This document shows, piece after piece, positions 21,401 to 36,400 of a DNA stretch of 64,000 bases (the first letter of the stretch is position 1; the number at the start of each line of letters is the position of its first letter). The notes under the pieces were generated by a model that worked only from the letters and a program-made list of their open reading frames with translations, was not told the origin of the DNA and did not search any database. The translations under genes were made by a program, and so were the position numbers. The DNA comes from Miscanthus floridulus (Eukaryota; Streptophyta; Magnoliopsida; Poales; Poaceae), in contig NC_089589.1 in NCBI RefSeq assembly GCF_019320115.1, positions 25,191,685 through 25,255,684 on the forward strand, written 5' to 3'.

Positions 21401-24400
21401 TCACTACCAAGGGATTACATAATCGAATCATAGAAAATCTTAAACAGAGTCCTAAAATGTATGTTTTTTTGAAAGAAAGACTGTCGAGCAGAGTTCCCCA
21501 GTATAATCAACCCTAGTCTGAAATTCGCTCCCACGGGGAGTCGAACTCAGGACCTAAGGAGTGCTCCTAGAATCATCTAACCAACTTAGCTAGAGAGCAG
21601 TCCTAAAATGTATGTTGACTAATGCTGTGGCAATTATATACAAAACATAATTAAGGATCCATTAGACTAACAAAACCAGAATATGTAAGGAATTAATATT
21701 CTAACCACATTTCTACAGAACTTCGTTATTATAGAAGATACATAGAACAACGATACAATATAAGAATTGGGTGGCCCAGAGGGGGGAGGGGGTTGAATCG
21801 AGACTCTAAAAATTAATGCAAATTGGAGCCTATTTTCAAATCTAACTTAACCCACTTGCACTAACAATACCTAGAACTAGAGGATCACCTAAGATAGGGC
21901 CAACACACTAAGCCAAGTCTTAAGGCATGATCACACTAGCAATATACCGTTAGGTGTGCAAAAATGTAAACTACACAGAACAACATACTAAGACAAAAAC
22001 AAGTCTATGATAAGCTTCACACAAAGGTTCAAACACATACGAGATAAGCAACAAAAGCAATGCTCATGAATGAAACAAGAGGACAATAGGCAACCGGATT
22101 TTTCCCCTTTGGTCTCAGATAGCTGTGACTATCTCCTACACGTTGGATCACCTTTATGTCACCAAGACCACAGTTAAGCTCCCTTGAGAAACCAAGCCTC
22201 AGTCTCCACTCTAGATTGACAGCCGAGCACAAAGGTAGGAGCCTTCCAAATAAGAACTACACCAAGACGGTCACCTAATGCTCTTGTGGGCCGTCTAGGT
22301 GGTGGAAAATACCATGGGTAACAAGCCTCCAACTTCGACTTGATGAATCTGCAAGCCAATCCAAAAATGAAGAAAAAAAAAATCACCAATCCAATCAGCG
22401 TGCACCACATGCGAGCCTGAGCAGGGATCAAACCTCTTTGTGCATTGTCATTTAAAAATCATTATAACAAATAATTGTGATGGGATTGAGAAACTCACAT
22501 ACTAAACACAATCAAGCTTGTTTAAAGTAATGTGTCCAAAGTTGGTTTGTTAACACATACATGCTGGGAACTTATAGGGCCACAATCTTGTATTTTGATT
22601 AGCGTGTTACATGACGTGAAATTCGGACATGCTAACACGTATGGATGTTGGGAACAAAACCGTGAACTTTGGACATGCTAACACGTACGAAAAGTTATAA
22701 ACAGACACGTTAGATGCATGGACAGCTAACACACTAATCAAAATATGGCATGTCCAAAGCTGCTAAATAAAAAGATTTACCACATCTAATAAATCATGCA
22801 TGCATCAATAAATCTAGAAAAAAATTATATCTAAATGTTTTCGTATTTATCCTATTTTATTATAAAATAAAAAAACTAAATAAATATATATTGCCTCCTA
22901 GGAGGTAATATGTGATAGTAATCATCCAATCTAACTAAATGAACAGCTCAGTTATTTGAGAGTACCGCAGCAAAGCCCTCGTCCTTTAGACTAGAAATCT
23001 CCTGAAGGTACTTCTCAAAATCCTTAGGAATAGCAGACTCTATATACGAAAAGCAAGTAAAAGCTCCAGCCGAGTGGACTCCATGTGGAGAAAAAAACAG
23101 ACTCAGTCTTTGTAGGCTTCTATGTGGCCTGGTCAAGCTTAGCAGTAACAGTGGTGGCCTTGGTAGAGATACACGAAGAAGCAACACTAATCCAAGTAGC
23201 AGTAGAGGAATCCTGAAGACGAGTCACCAACAGATCATCTGAGTCAAGTGAGACAGTGCTAGCGTGTCAAACAACATAGAGATAGAGTGATAGACGTGTC
23301 AAACTAAAGGCTGCTTGGCAAGAGAAGGGACACTAATCCAAGTATAATGTCCAAGGTATGGTCCCAGCGAATCTGGACTAGAGGAGGTCCTATATCATGT
23401 ACAACAGTAAACTAAGGTGCTGGAGGAGCCATCAAGCCAAACTGTAAGCCGTACTGCTGAAAGAACAAGATATGAAGAGCAGCAAGGGGCGGGGTTGCAC
23501 TGATATATGAGTGAGATGTCATGGCCTAAGCTGAGGTATGGCAATGCCAATTTGCCGAAACAGGTGTGAAATTATAAGAGTGTTGTTATGTGGCTGCTAG
23601 GATTTGAGAGGGAGAGAGCTGAGGGAGAGGCGGCGACCAGGTGGCTACAGTACCCATGGAGCTACAGTAAAGAGGGTACTGTTCACAAACATAATTGTGG
23701 CGGCTAGGGCTGCGAGGGAAGCCGGAGGCTGGCCGGGGGCCTTGCCCACGACCGAGCAAGAGGGAAGGGATTTCCTTCTTAATTCTTGCTTGATTAGATT
23801 AATACATCTCCTCTCCTTATATAGAGAGGTTTACTTCACTCCTAAGCAAGGCTTACTTGACCCTTAAGCAAGCGACCCTTATCTCTAATTAACCCTAACA
23901 CTAGCGGGCTATACTGCCAGCCCAGGCCCAATAGGCTCATGACGTACTCTAACAAGTGAGACAGCGCTAGGGTGTCAAACAACATAGAGATAGAGTGATA
24001 GACTTGTCAAACTAAAGGCTGCTTAGCAAGAGAAGGGACACTAATCCAAGTATAATGTCCAAGGTATGGTCCCGGCGAATCTGGACTAGAGGAGGTCCTA
24101 TATCATGTCCAACAGTAAACTAAGGTGCTGGAGGAGCCATCAAGCCAAACTGTAAGCCCTACTGCTGAAAGAACAAGATATGAAGAGCAGCAAGGGGCGG
24201 GGTTGCACTGATAAGTGTAGCACCCGGTTTTAAGAACAAAACCAGATACACACCATATGTGAGCCCAGGAAGTCAAATCTCACATATAGCTACAAATAAG
24301 AGTAATATCAATAGACAATGCTCAATATATAACGTACTTAGTATAAAGAATATAACCTTAGAGTATAGATAGCGGAAAGACAACTCCGGTCTTTAGGCGA

Positions 24401-27400
24401 GTACTCCTAATCCACAGGGATAACTGACTGGTTGATCACAAGCCTAATTCCTCAAAACTCTAGCAATCTGGTACCCATCCGGGATTTTTATCCAAATATT
24501 TGAAAATAAAGCAAGCGAAAGTACATGTTGTACTCAACAAATATAACATGGGGTTCATGAGGCTCAAAAGGCTGACACTGGTTTTACTGCGATTAGCTTT
24601 TGATGAGTCATGATTTTAGCAAGTGAGTAGCAACAAGTTTATCACAAGCCCATATAAACACATGATCAGGTAAACATGAATAATAAATAGCATAAACAGT
24701 AATAATTAATGAGCATCTTCATTATCCATATCATTAGTGTCCATTATCTATTCCGTAAGGGTTCCAAGGCCACTCGTGACCGTGAGCACGACTGATATAC
24801 TAGTTTACACTCTGCAGAGGTTGTACACTTTCATTGTGAGTCGTGATTTCCCTTTCGCCCGAGGGGATCAGCCTCTTGACCCACTACCAAGGAAGGTCGG
24901 CAGGGTTCACTATGAAGCCTTTCAAAGGTTTGTCTAACAAGTTAGGGCCATTAGATTCACTCGGCAAATAGATATAGGGCCCCCCTTCCCGATGGCACAA
25001 TGACGCGCAGCCTATACTCAAGGGGACAGAGGCCGCACTATACCCGATTCGTCAAGCCATTCTTACGCCAATAAAGGTAACCATTAACAAGCTAGAAAAG
25101 GTCCTCATACTGAGCTAAAGCCAGAGCCATGTAGCCCTCATAGCTGTACTGTAAGTCCCGGATGATCAATTACAGATAAGTCCTTAGGGAGAGGAATCTA
25201 GAGCACCATAAAACAGCCCAATGCTCTAGCCCCCTTGTTCCATGTTGCTAAAAAGCATCTTTTAGTGTTTATTGCATATACCATTAATCAAGTTACAAGA
25301 TCATGGCTTTAGTTGAGCACTAGCAAAGCTACCTAATGCAATAACCCAAAGGTATCAAGGTACAGGGTAACAAAACACTAGGAAATCCTTAGTGGTAATC
25401 AAGGTAGACACATGTAGTATGAATTAAATGATTAAAGGTGTATAGGGCAACAAGGATGATCCCATGCTATACTTGCCTTAAACTTAGATCCTTCTTCAAG
25501 TCCAAAACTTCAAAGATCTGCTTCTTGATTCACCACGTATAACTCGCCGACTGGACAAGATCATAAAGCACCACACAAGCATCCATGCAATCATACACAA
25601 AGCAAACAATAGATCTAAATTAGAATAGTACAAAAAACATAAAATCAAGATGAAAAGTTTGTAAAACGAATCTATGTCTCGCTACGAACACACAGATGCG
25701 AAAAGCACTCTAATCGGAGCTACGGTGGAAAAGATACATCTACCGATAGATCTGCTTAATACGCGGAAAAGAAAACTATAGGCTCCATTTATTTTAACTA
25801 TATAAAAGCTTATATGAATTGAATTAAATCAAATTTAGATTTGAATTATAAAACTAAAGTAAAACAAATCATATTTTATTTATAAAATCCAGTTGCATGA
25901 TTATTAAGCAAGATATGATTTAAACCATGAAATTTTAGAAATAGTAACATGATAAACACTGTTACTAACGCGTAGATCTCATTGCTATGAATCTAACGCA
26001 ACTTGAATGGCTCAAAACGGAGTTGAAACGTAGAAGATATGAAATAAACAAGATTTCCTTTATTAAAATAATAGATTAAATCTAACCTTGAATTTTAAAA
26101 GTTGAAAACATACTTAACAGTAGTATGAACATGTAGATTATGAAATTATGAACCTAACGCAAGTTGAACAGGTCAAATCGGAGTTAAAATGGAGAAGTTA
26201 TGGCTAAAACAAAATCAGTGGTAAATTTATAAATATGTGGAAACGTATTTTTGAAGTCAACCGAAGAAAAATACGCTCTTTAAAAGAAGAAGACATATTC
26301 TATTGAATACGTAATGGACTGCAAGTTAAGTTAGAAGTATTTATAAGGGCCTTTTTGTAAATCTAATAGTGAAGGGGTATGATCTAATCTGGTCTCTTGA
26401 TTTAAGATCGGACGCCGAGAACGGATTGGGGAAGAGCTGGCCGCCGGAACTGAGGAAGTCGCGGCGGCGCACCATGGCCGGCGGCGAGGAACTTCACGGC
26501 GAGCTTGGTTTGGACAATTCCGAGCCCCATGAGACACGGGAAGAGGACGGGAAGCAAGAGGAGGAGATGGCGAACCCGATTAGGGCATCGGGGTGGTCCT
26601 ATGTGGCACGGTGGCGAGCTATCCGCAGCGGCGCCATGGCCAGAGCAAGGAAGCTCGGCGGCGAACTTGAATACGGACTTATGGTTCACGGTTTTCGACG
26701 GGGAAGCCATGAGAGAGGAGAGAAGGTCTAGGCGAGCTCACCTGGGCGTACCTCGGTGGCGGAGAAGGACGGAGGTAGCTCGGCGGCGTCAAGCTCCCTT
26801 GGTGGGATTCGGACATCGGCGCTAGGCTGGCTCGGGGCGACGGCAGAGCAAAATAGGGCGCGGGGTAGGTAGAGGCAGACATGGGCTCACTATTTAAGGT
26901 GCGGAGGGACATGCGGCGCAAGGAAATGGCGCGGGGCAACCTCGGACTCTCGGCAGCGGCGATGGTGGAGTCCGGTGGAAGCACGACACGGGGAGGAAGA
27001 CGCGACTGACCGGTGGCCAGACCTGTCAGCGGAAGACGGCGGAGGAGCGCGCTTGTGTGGCTTCGGCCTGGGTCGGGGCGGTCAGCGGGCCAGAGAGAGG
27101 AACACGGGTGCAGGCGACTGTGCAACTGGGCTGCCTTGCTGGGCTGTGCGGAGCTAGCGCGGGAGCAGGCCGGGCTGAAACTGAGAGGGAGAGCTGGACT
27201 GAGAGAAAAAGGCCGGGGCGGGCTGCCGAACTGGGCCGAAGCATGAGGCTGGGCTGAGGGGACAGAGGGAAGGCTGGGCTGGCATGGAGCATGGGCTAAA
27301 AAAGAAAGAGGGAGGATGAGTTTTCCTTTTCCATTTCTTTTCCTATTTCATTTTCAAAACCAAATTCAAATATGAACCGAATGCAACTTCTAATAAAGTT

Positions 27401-30400
27401 TTGAATATTCTTTTCAATTCTAATAAAAGTACGCAAATTTTAGTAAGTTTTCAAAAACAACTTTTTAAATTCTTTTTCTAATTTTCTTTTCTTTTACTTC
27501 AAATCTATTTTTCATTTATTTTCACAAGCAATTAAGTTTCATTTTGATTTTTTTTCAAAACCACTCAACCAAATAAAATAAATGCTCTGGCATGTATGCA
27601 CATACATGTTGCTACCTTAAGGTGAGTTTTAATTTAATGAAAATTTTTGTTTTCCTATATTTCCTGAGCACAAAATTTAGAAATAAATAATTTTAAACCT
27701 ATTTTTAAAAGTGGTAAATTTTAAGGTGTTACAATTCTACCCCCCTTAAGATGAATCTCGTCCCCAAGATTCGAAAGACGTCGACTAGGAGATAGAATAC
27801 TCTGTTTTGAATTCTTCTTTACTTCCTCGTGCAGTTCTATTGCCTTGATAGGGATCCCACATTACTTTGCATACCGGTTATCCTTACTTCAAGTAACTTA
27901 TCAAACTGATTCCAAGACTCAGACAGGTACCTTGAACAATTCTCAGGTAACTCCAATCACTAGGCCACCTTTCCTTTTTAGTCCGTAATATCAATTCTCT
28001 TTCTTAGAATACTCACCTTCCAATGAAGCCTGATGAATCTCTTGGTTAGAAGGAGATTCTACTTCCCATCTTCAAAACCTTAATGATTCCGGTCAAGTTG
28101 CTCGAACTTGGAATACAATTCTTGGTCATTGGTGTCATCCGAACCTTCTTAGCACAACTCTCCATTACTAAGGGCATCGGCCATGACTTTTGCTTCTCCA
28201 AGTGATAGCACTTTTCCAAGTCATAATCAATTTCATTCCAACAAAGATATCACAAGCTCAAGATCAACTTGGTGAAGATGTCCTATAGATTCTTGTGATC
28301 CTCTTAGGTGTCACTTTTACTTTCAAGAAGACAATACTTCCATGCTCCCTAGTGGATAACTCCAGATGCAAGTTAGGTAGTTCAACTCACGCTTCCTTAC
28401 TTAACTTAATGAACAAGCCACTACTCTTCTTTCCGTATAAGGACACATTCCACACCTTTACAAGATGCATTCAAGTGGGTATGAAGCTCTTATCCTGATC
28501 TGACGAAGCTAATACTTAGGTTTTACTTCAACCTCCTCTTGGACTCCATCAGACACTTAGCTGAGATCTCTTGATCCAAACTAACTTAAAACCTCTTCTA
28601 CTAGCATTATCAATATCTTGATGATCTTGGTTAAACCTTCCTTGAACCTTTAATCAAACCTTATCGAAACTCTGAACTTCTTTCACATCTTTGGGTACCA
28701 CCACGCTTCTGCTGTGCAAACTAGAACGTAGGACACTTCATCTTGCAAATTCTTCAACTTGGCTACCCCCTTAAGAAAAGATAGACTAGGGGACACAAGA
28801 AGGGTAGCTTGCACCTTCTTCTAGAGGAGCTAACTAGTATCACTACGTCCTGACATCCCAATGAGTCTCTTGTGTATGGGCAAGAACAAGAAATCTGAAA
28901 TTCCTCACGAGGAGAAAAACAGCAGCGGCGTAAAATGTCTATAACTCTCATTCTGTTAATCCAATAATATTGTACCTTATACCGTTGGAAAGCTTATAAA
29001 ATTATACACAACTTCCTTATAGAACACTTTTCCAAATTCTGCAGTTAACTTGGTCGAAATTAGTGCACAACAGAAACTGTTCCAGGTTCCAAACAGCACA
29101 GATGCATCACATTGTGATTTTCATATCTCCCTAACCAAAATAGCTATCAGGATGATTCTTGCGCTCAGAGAAAGATATTGATGTCTACTGTTGTCCAGAG
29201 TTTTCTCATGATATTTGGTTGTCCAAGAATAGAGATAGAAGCCAAAGAGTGTAGACTGCTCCAAAAAGACAGGATAGAGGAAACAGAAGAAAACCATTAC
29301 CCAATTGTTTATTTCACTACTCCTTATACCTTAGGCCTATAAACTAAATGAAATTGTGGGAACACCCAACAAGATCATTGCAATCATTACAAAGATGCAA
29401 AACAATCATAACCATAATGACAATTCAACAAGCAATAAAGGTGCACAACTCAATCATTGACTCAACTTGCGATACTATCGTCCTCATTGTACTAGGGGTA
29501 ACAATCCTAAGACTTATCTTCAGATTTTGCAAGAAGGTGATGAGGGACAGTTCTAAAAGCATATCACACCAAGGAGTGAAGATGAGAACAAAGACTTCAA
29601 AATAAGCACCAAGGTAGAGATGAATAGCAAGGGTAGAGATATAGTAGAGAAGAAAATATCAAGGTTTAGAGAGCAAGGGTTTTTGTAGCAACTTCTAAAC
29701 CTTAAGACGGCCAATTTTTAACTAGGCTTGCGTACTATAGTCAGCATTGCTCTGATACCACTTTGTAGCACCCGGTTTTAAGAACAAAACAAAAAACACA
29801 CAATATGTGAGCCTAGGAAGTCAAATCTCACATATAGCTACAAATAAGAGTAATATCAATAGACACTGCTCAATATATAATGTACTTCGTATAAAGAATA
29901 TAACCTTAGAGTATAGATAGCGGAAAGACAACTCTGATCTTTAGGTGAGTACTCCAAATCCACAGGGACAACTGACTGGTTGATCACAAGCCTAATTCCT
30001 CCAAACTCTAGTAATCTAGTACCCATCCGGGATTTTTATCCAAATATTTGAAAATAAAGCAAGCGTAAGTACATCATGTACTCAACAAATATAACATGGG
30101 GTTCATGAGGCTCAAAAGGCTGACACTGGTTTTACTGCGATTAGCTTTTGATGAGTCATGATTTTAGCAAGTCAGTAGCAACAAGTTTATCACAAGCCCA
30201 TATAAACACATGATCAGGTAAACATGAATAATGAATAGCATAAATAGTAATAATTAATGAGCATCTTCATCATCCATATCATTAGTGTCCATCATCTATT
30301 CCGTAAGGGTTCCAAGGCCGCTCGTGACCATGAGCACGACTGATATACCAGTTTACACTCTACAGAGGTTGTATACTTTCACTGTGAGTCGTGATTTACC

Positions 30401-33400
30401 CTTTCGCCCGAGGTGGTTAGCCTCTTGACCCACTACCAAGGAAGGTCAGTAGGGTTCACTATGAAGCCTTTCAAAGGTTCGTCTAACAAGTTAGGGCCAT
30501 TAGATTCACTCGACAAACAGATGTAGGGCCCCCCTTCCCGATGGTACAATAACGCGCAGCCTATACTCAAGGGGATAGAGGCCACACTATACCCGATTCG
30601 TCAAGCCATTCTTACGCCAATAAAGGTAACCACTAACAAGTTAGAAAAGGTCCTCATATTGAGCTAAAGCCAGAGCCATATAGCCCTCACAGCTGTACTA
30701 TAAGTCTCGGATGATCACTTACAGATAAGTTCTTAGGGAGAAGAATCTAGAGCACCATAAAACAGCCCAATGCTCTAGCCCCCTTGTTCCATGTTGCTAA
30801 AAAGCATCTTTTAGTGTTTATTGCATATATCATTAATCAAGTTACAAGATCATGGCTTTAGTTGAGCACTAGCAAAGCTACCTAATGCAATAACCCATAG
30901 GTATCAAGGTACATGATAACAAAACACTAGGAAATCCTTAGTGGTAATCAAGGTAGACACATGCAGTATGAATTAAATAATTAAAGGTGTATAGGGCAAC
31001 AAGGATGATCCCACGCTATACTTGCCTTAAACTTAGATCCTTCTGCAAGTCCAAAACTTCAAAGATCTGCTTCTTGATTCACCACGTATAACTCACCGAC
31101 TGGACAAGATCATAAAGCACCACACAAGCATCCATGCAATCATACACGAAGCAAACAATAGATCTAAATTAGAATAGTACACCAAACAAAAATTCAAGAT
31201 GAAAAGTTTGTAAAACGAATCTATGTCTCGCTACGAACACACAGACGCGAAAAGCACTCTAATCGGAGCAACGGTGGAAAAGATACATCTACCGATAGAT
31301 CTATTTAATACACGGAAAAGAAAACTATAGGCTCCATTTATTTTAACTATATAAAAGCTTATATGAATTGAATTAAATCAAATTTAGATTTGAATTATAA
31401 AACTAAAGTAAAACAAATCATATTTTATTTATAAAATCTAGTTGCATGATTATTAAGCAAGATATGATTTAAACCATGAAATTTCAGAAATAGTAACATG
31501 ATAAACACTGTTACTAACATGTAGATCTCGTTGCTATGAATCTAACACAACTTGAATGGTTCAAAACGGAGTTGAAACGTAGAAGATATGAAATAAACAA
31601 GATTTCCTTTGTTAAAATAATAGATTAAATCTAACCTCGAATTTTAAAAGTTGAAAACATACTTAACAGTAGTATGAACATGTAGATTATGAAATTATGA
31701 ACCTAACGTAAGTTGAACGGGTCAAATCGGAGTTAAAACGGAGAAGTTATGGCTAAAACAAAATCAGTGGCAAATCTGTAAATAAGTGGAAATGTATTTT
31801 TGAATTCAACCGAAGAAAAATACGCTTTTTAAAAGAAGAAGACATATTCTATTGAATACGTAATGGACTGCGGGTTAAGTCTGAAGTATTTATAAGGGCC
31901 TTTTTGTAAATCTGACAGTGAAGGGGTATGATCTAATCTGGTCTCTTGATTTAAGATCGGACGGCCGAGAACGGATTGGGGAAGAGCTGGCCACCGGAAT
32001 AGAGGAAGTCACGGCGGCGCACCATGGCCGGCGACGAGGAACTTCTTGGCGAGCTCGGTTTGGACAAATCCGAGCCCCATGAGACACGGGAAGAGGACGG
32101 GAAGCAAGAGGAGGAGATGGCGAACCCAATTAGGGCATCGGGGTGGCCCTACGTGGCACGGTGGCGAGCTATCCGCGGCAGCGCCATGGCCGGAGCAAGG
32201 AAGCTCGGCGGCGAACTTGAATACGGACTTACGGTTCACAGTTTTCGACGGGGAAGCCACGAGAGAGGAGAGAAGGTCTTGGCGAGCACACCTCGGCGTA
32301 CCTCGGCGGCAGAGAAGGACGGAGGTAGCTCGGCGGCGTCAAGCTCCCTCGGTGGGATTCGGACGTCGGCGCTAGGCTGGCTCGGGGCGATGGCAGAGCA
32401 AGATAGGGCGCGGGGTAGGTAGAGGCGGACACAGGCTCGCTATTTAAGGATAGGAGGGACTTGCGGCGCAAGGAAACGGCGCGGGGCGACCTCGGACTCT
32501 CGATAGTGGCGACGGTGGAGTCCAGTGGAAGCACGACGCGGGGAGGAAGACGCGACTGACCGGTGGCCAGACCTGTCAGCGGAAGAGGGCGGAGGAGCGC
32601 GCGCTTGTGCGGCTTCGGCCTGGGCCGTGGTGGTCAACGGGCTGGAGAGAGGAACGCGGGTGCGGGCGACTGCGCAACTGGGCTGCCTTGCTAGGCTGTG
32701 CGGAGCTAGCGCGGGAGCAGGCCGGGCTGAAACCGAGAGGGAGAGCTGGATTGAGAGAGAAAGGCTGGGGCGGGCTGCCGAACTGGGCCGAAGCATGAGG
32801 CTGGGCTGCGGGGACATAGGGAAGGCCGGGCTAGCATGGAGCATGGGCTGAAAAAGAAAGAGGGAGGATGAGTTTTCCTTTTCCATTTCTTTTCCTATTT
32901 CATTTTCAAAACCAAATTCAAATATGAACCGAATGCAACTTCTAATAAAGTTTTGAATATTCTTTTCAATTCTAATAAAAGTACGCAAATTTTAGTAAGT
33001 TTTCAAAAACAACTTTTTAAATTCTTTTTCTAATTTTCTTTTCTTTTACTTCAAATCCATTCTTCATTTATTTTCACAAGCAATTAAGTTTCATTTTGAT
33101 TTTTTTCAAAACCACTCAACCAAATAAAACAAATGCTCTGGCATGTATGCACATACATGTTGCTACCTTAAGGTGAGTTTTAATTTAATGAAAATTTTTG
33201 TTTTCCTATATTTCCTGAGCACAGAATTTAGAAATAAATCATTTTAAACCTATTTTCAAAAGTGTCAAATTTTAGGGTGTTACAATAAGTGAGTGAGATG
33301 TCATGGCCTAAGCTGAGGTATGGCAATGCCAATCTGCTGAAACAGGTGTGAAATTATAAGAGTCTTCTATTGTTTGTCCTCATAGATTTGATCAATCAAC

Positions 33401-36400
33401 AAGTTAGGATACAGCAGGTATTGAACGTGTGGATTCAAATGACTACTACTGAGAGTATTTGTAGTCTCTAGGTGGTTATCCACTCGCCTCTACAAATCTG
33501 ATTTCTACAGGCAGCTAGGAACAGAAGATGCCTTAGAAATAGAGTTTGTCAGGGCAGCTCGAAATACAGCCGCCTCTACAAATTGTTGTGTAGAAATCAT
33601 AAGTCTAGGCCCAAAAAAGAGCAATTTTTTTAATAGAGGAGATCCCACCAGGCTCAAAGTCAAAAGTTACGTGATTTTTTGCGCAAAAAACGTGCATTTT
33701 GTGGCGACAAGGGATCGATCCCGCGAGCTAAGGCATTACGTGATACTCCTCTAACCACTGTACCAAAAAGACAGCAGTCTTCATAAGGCATATTCATTCT
33801 CCTCATATTACCTACATCCTATTTTAAAATGAGTATTTGGGACCCTAAACAAATTCAAATGAAAAAAAATTGACTGCAAAGTTGTAGATATCGTCAAGAA
33901 CTATAATTTTGCTTTTGGTCGTTTCTCCGTTAGAAGTCGTTTGAAAATTTTAAATTTGAAATATGAGAAATGCAAACGTAGTTTTTCTTGGATAGATGAT
34001 TTCAAATGAAAAGGTTGTCAACTATAAAGTTGTATAACTCTTCGAGATCTACAACTTTGGTTTTGACCGTTTTTACATCCAAGGTCATTTGAAAATTCGA
34101 TTTTTAATGTGCTGCACCATTTTTAGAGATGGCTCTAGATCTAGCCGTCTCAACAAATTGATTTTTAAAAGCGGATCTAGATCCAACCACCTCTAGAAAT
34201 CCATTTGTAGAGGCGGTTGCATTTAGAGCAGCCTCTAAAGATAGGAGCATTTGTAGAAGCGGCCGAAATGAATTTGTAGAGGCAGCTCGTTTTGAGACCG
34301 ATTTGTAGAGGCGGCTCTAAATTAATTAAGCCGCCTCTATTAAAAAATAGAGGCATTGCTAAAAATCAAATATGTAGTAGTGGATATAAATTATCGATTT
34401 AGTATCTAAATCCCTTGGGTTGGATACTCTTTCTGGAAATAACATACCATTTACACCCGTATTCACGATACAATTAACTGCTCCCATTTTTTGCCTTTCT
34501 GTTAAAGTGTTAGTGTTGCAAAAGTAGCACACACATTTCTTCAAATACATTTCTATTTTCAGTATTTATTTTACAAAGTAAGATATAAACTGTATGCTTC
34601 TTTGCTATCTGTTCCTGCATGCAGTTTTGGCAAGCTGAGGCAACAAACTTGAGGCAGCAACTGCATAACTTACAAGAACGTCATATGTATGATCCCTTCC
34701 CATCCCCCCTTGCCCCATCTCCCATCCCCTTTCAATTATACGGATGTGCAGTGTTTGGAAACTGACAAGCATATTTCAGTGTGCATCCACAACTCAACAA
34801 TATGGTTTAATTATAAGCATGAGGAAGAAGAAAATACTACTTGCCATTCCCCAACAACATGGCTGTTCACCTGTAATGCTGTCTTGGTGTTATGTCCAAT
34901 ATGAATGCAGACACTTTAGTATATAATAAATGAGCTCTCTGATTTCCCCAGAAAGAGAGAAGAATTAAAAACGTAAAAAGCAAGGATAATGTTGTAATGC
35001 GGACATTTTAGTACGTGATACAATAGTGTGGCACAATAGGAGTAAAAAGCAAGGATATAGCAGTGAAACAATATTCCAACATAAGTCCATTAAGTGCTAT
35101 CAAAATTTACTCTGAGCGGATAGATGTGTTCCATTATCCATGCTTCATGCATTCTATTCATTGCCCACGAGAAATGCTGACAAGATAGAGTCAATCTTTT
35201 CTAATATAATACCAGGGCCAGACATCCTAGGACCTGCCGTATAGAAAACAAGGACGACAGATCTTCTCACATCGTATAGTGCACCACTGCACAACGATAA
35301 TGTTGAAAATCTATGTTTGAAAAATGAATGACTTTGTATGATAACAAACGAGAGCATCAACATAGATAAAATGCTACCAAAAGCTGACTGTCCATTTTTG
35401 TTATACTAAAGGATACATACATTAGGAAGTCGAAACACACAAATAAAAATCTAAGATAAACTTAAAAATTACTTTGGTGTGCAATAAAGTTGGAATGATA
35501 CGTTGTCTCAATAAGCTATACTGCAGGCAATTGCTGGGACAAAATCTTTCTGGTCTGGAAGCAAAAGAGTTGAAAATTTTAGAGAACCACCTGGAAATGA
35601 GCCTCCATAACATTCGGAAAAAGAAGGTAATATCTGCTTCCCGATGTGGAGATCAGTCACCAGATGAGAGTCATTAACACCTCTCTTCACAGGATAGCAT
35701 AATAATCAATCAAATTCAAGAGTTGAACAAGAGGGTTAGTTGATCTATCTAGTTTCATCATAACAACTTTGTTAAAGAGATTATGGTCAACTCTCCCTAA
35801 TTGAATTTCAGGAAAACATTATGCTTCAAGAATACAAGGAACTAGAGCATCATTTTGACATCAATCACCAGGAGAACATGAATTTGCAGAAAAAGGTGGG
35901 ATCCTATTACAACTAGTATTACAGAAAAAACCCGAAATAGAAATATTCTTCTATATGTTTTTAGAAGAGCTTGAACTAGGGGAATGCCTAACCTGAGATA
36001 TTTCGTTAAGGAAAAAATTTCAACCACAAGGTCAAGAAAAGGCCATGAACCCCGTCTATTGAATAGCACGAGTGGCCTTTTTTTGGAAACGGAGAGTTGA
36101 GCTCCAACCAGTAGGTCCAACACATTCTGAATATTATGTTGCGAGTTTAATCCTATTTTGTTTCTTAGGTGAATGTACAGCTAGGAGTAGATGGTGGGGA
36201 TAAAAGTTCTGGTACTGAGTACAACATTGCTGGTCCAGATGAGGATTTAACTTCAGTTCGTCTGGAGCTAGGCCAGCCACAGCACGTAGCCAAAGAGGAA
36301 CTGGAAGAACCAACATTGAGGTAAGTGTTTCATGCTAATCTGACAAACTATTTTTTTTGTTTGATATCAGTGCATATCAAATAATATGTTGACCAGTCAA

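Larger units (their letters stand above)
24216..33284 (-). mobile_element. Non-autonomous LTR retrotransposon in MADS intron 2 (LARD-like)
   Basis: Two LTRs, 24216-27733 (3518 bp) and 29764-33284 (3521 bp), are flanked by the 5-base target duplication ATAAG (24211-24215 and 33285-33289). Removing the element restores the interrupted tandem copy, which confirms the borders. The primer-binding site TGGTATCAGAGCA, complementary to initiator tRNA-Met, lies on the minus strand at 29748-29760, three bases inside the right LTR. The polypurine tract AAGGGGGGTAGAAT abuts the left LTR. The element therefore runs on the minus strand with its 5' LTR on the right. The 2030-base interior has no gag or pol, so it depends on proteins of another element. 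The 9-kb insertion makes up most of MADS intron 2. Confidence 0.92.

Noticed and set aside
26369..27292. Cluster of open frames on both strands, repeated at 32009-32851
   Set aside because: They lie in the GC-rich tract of the LTR and recur in both LTRs; overlapping frames reflect composition.
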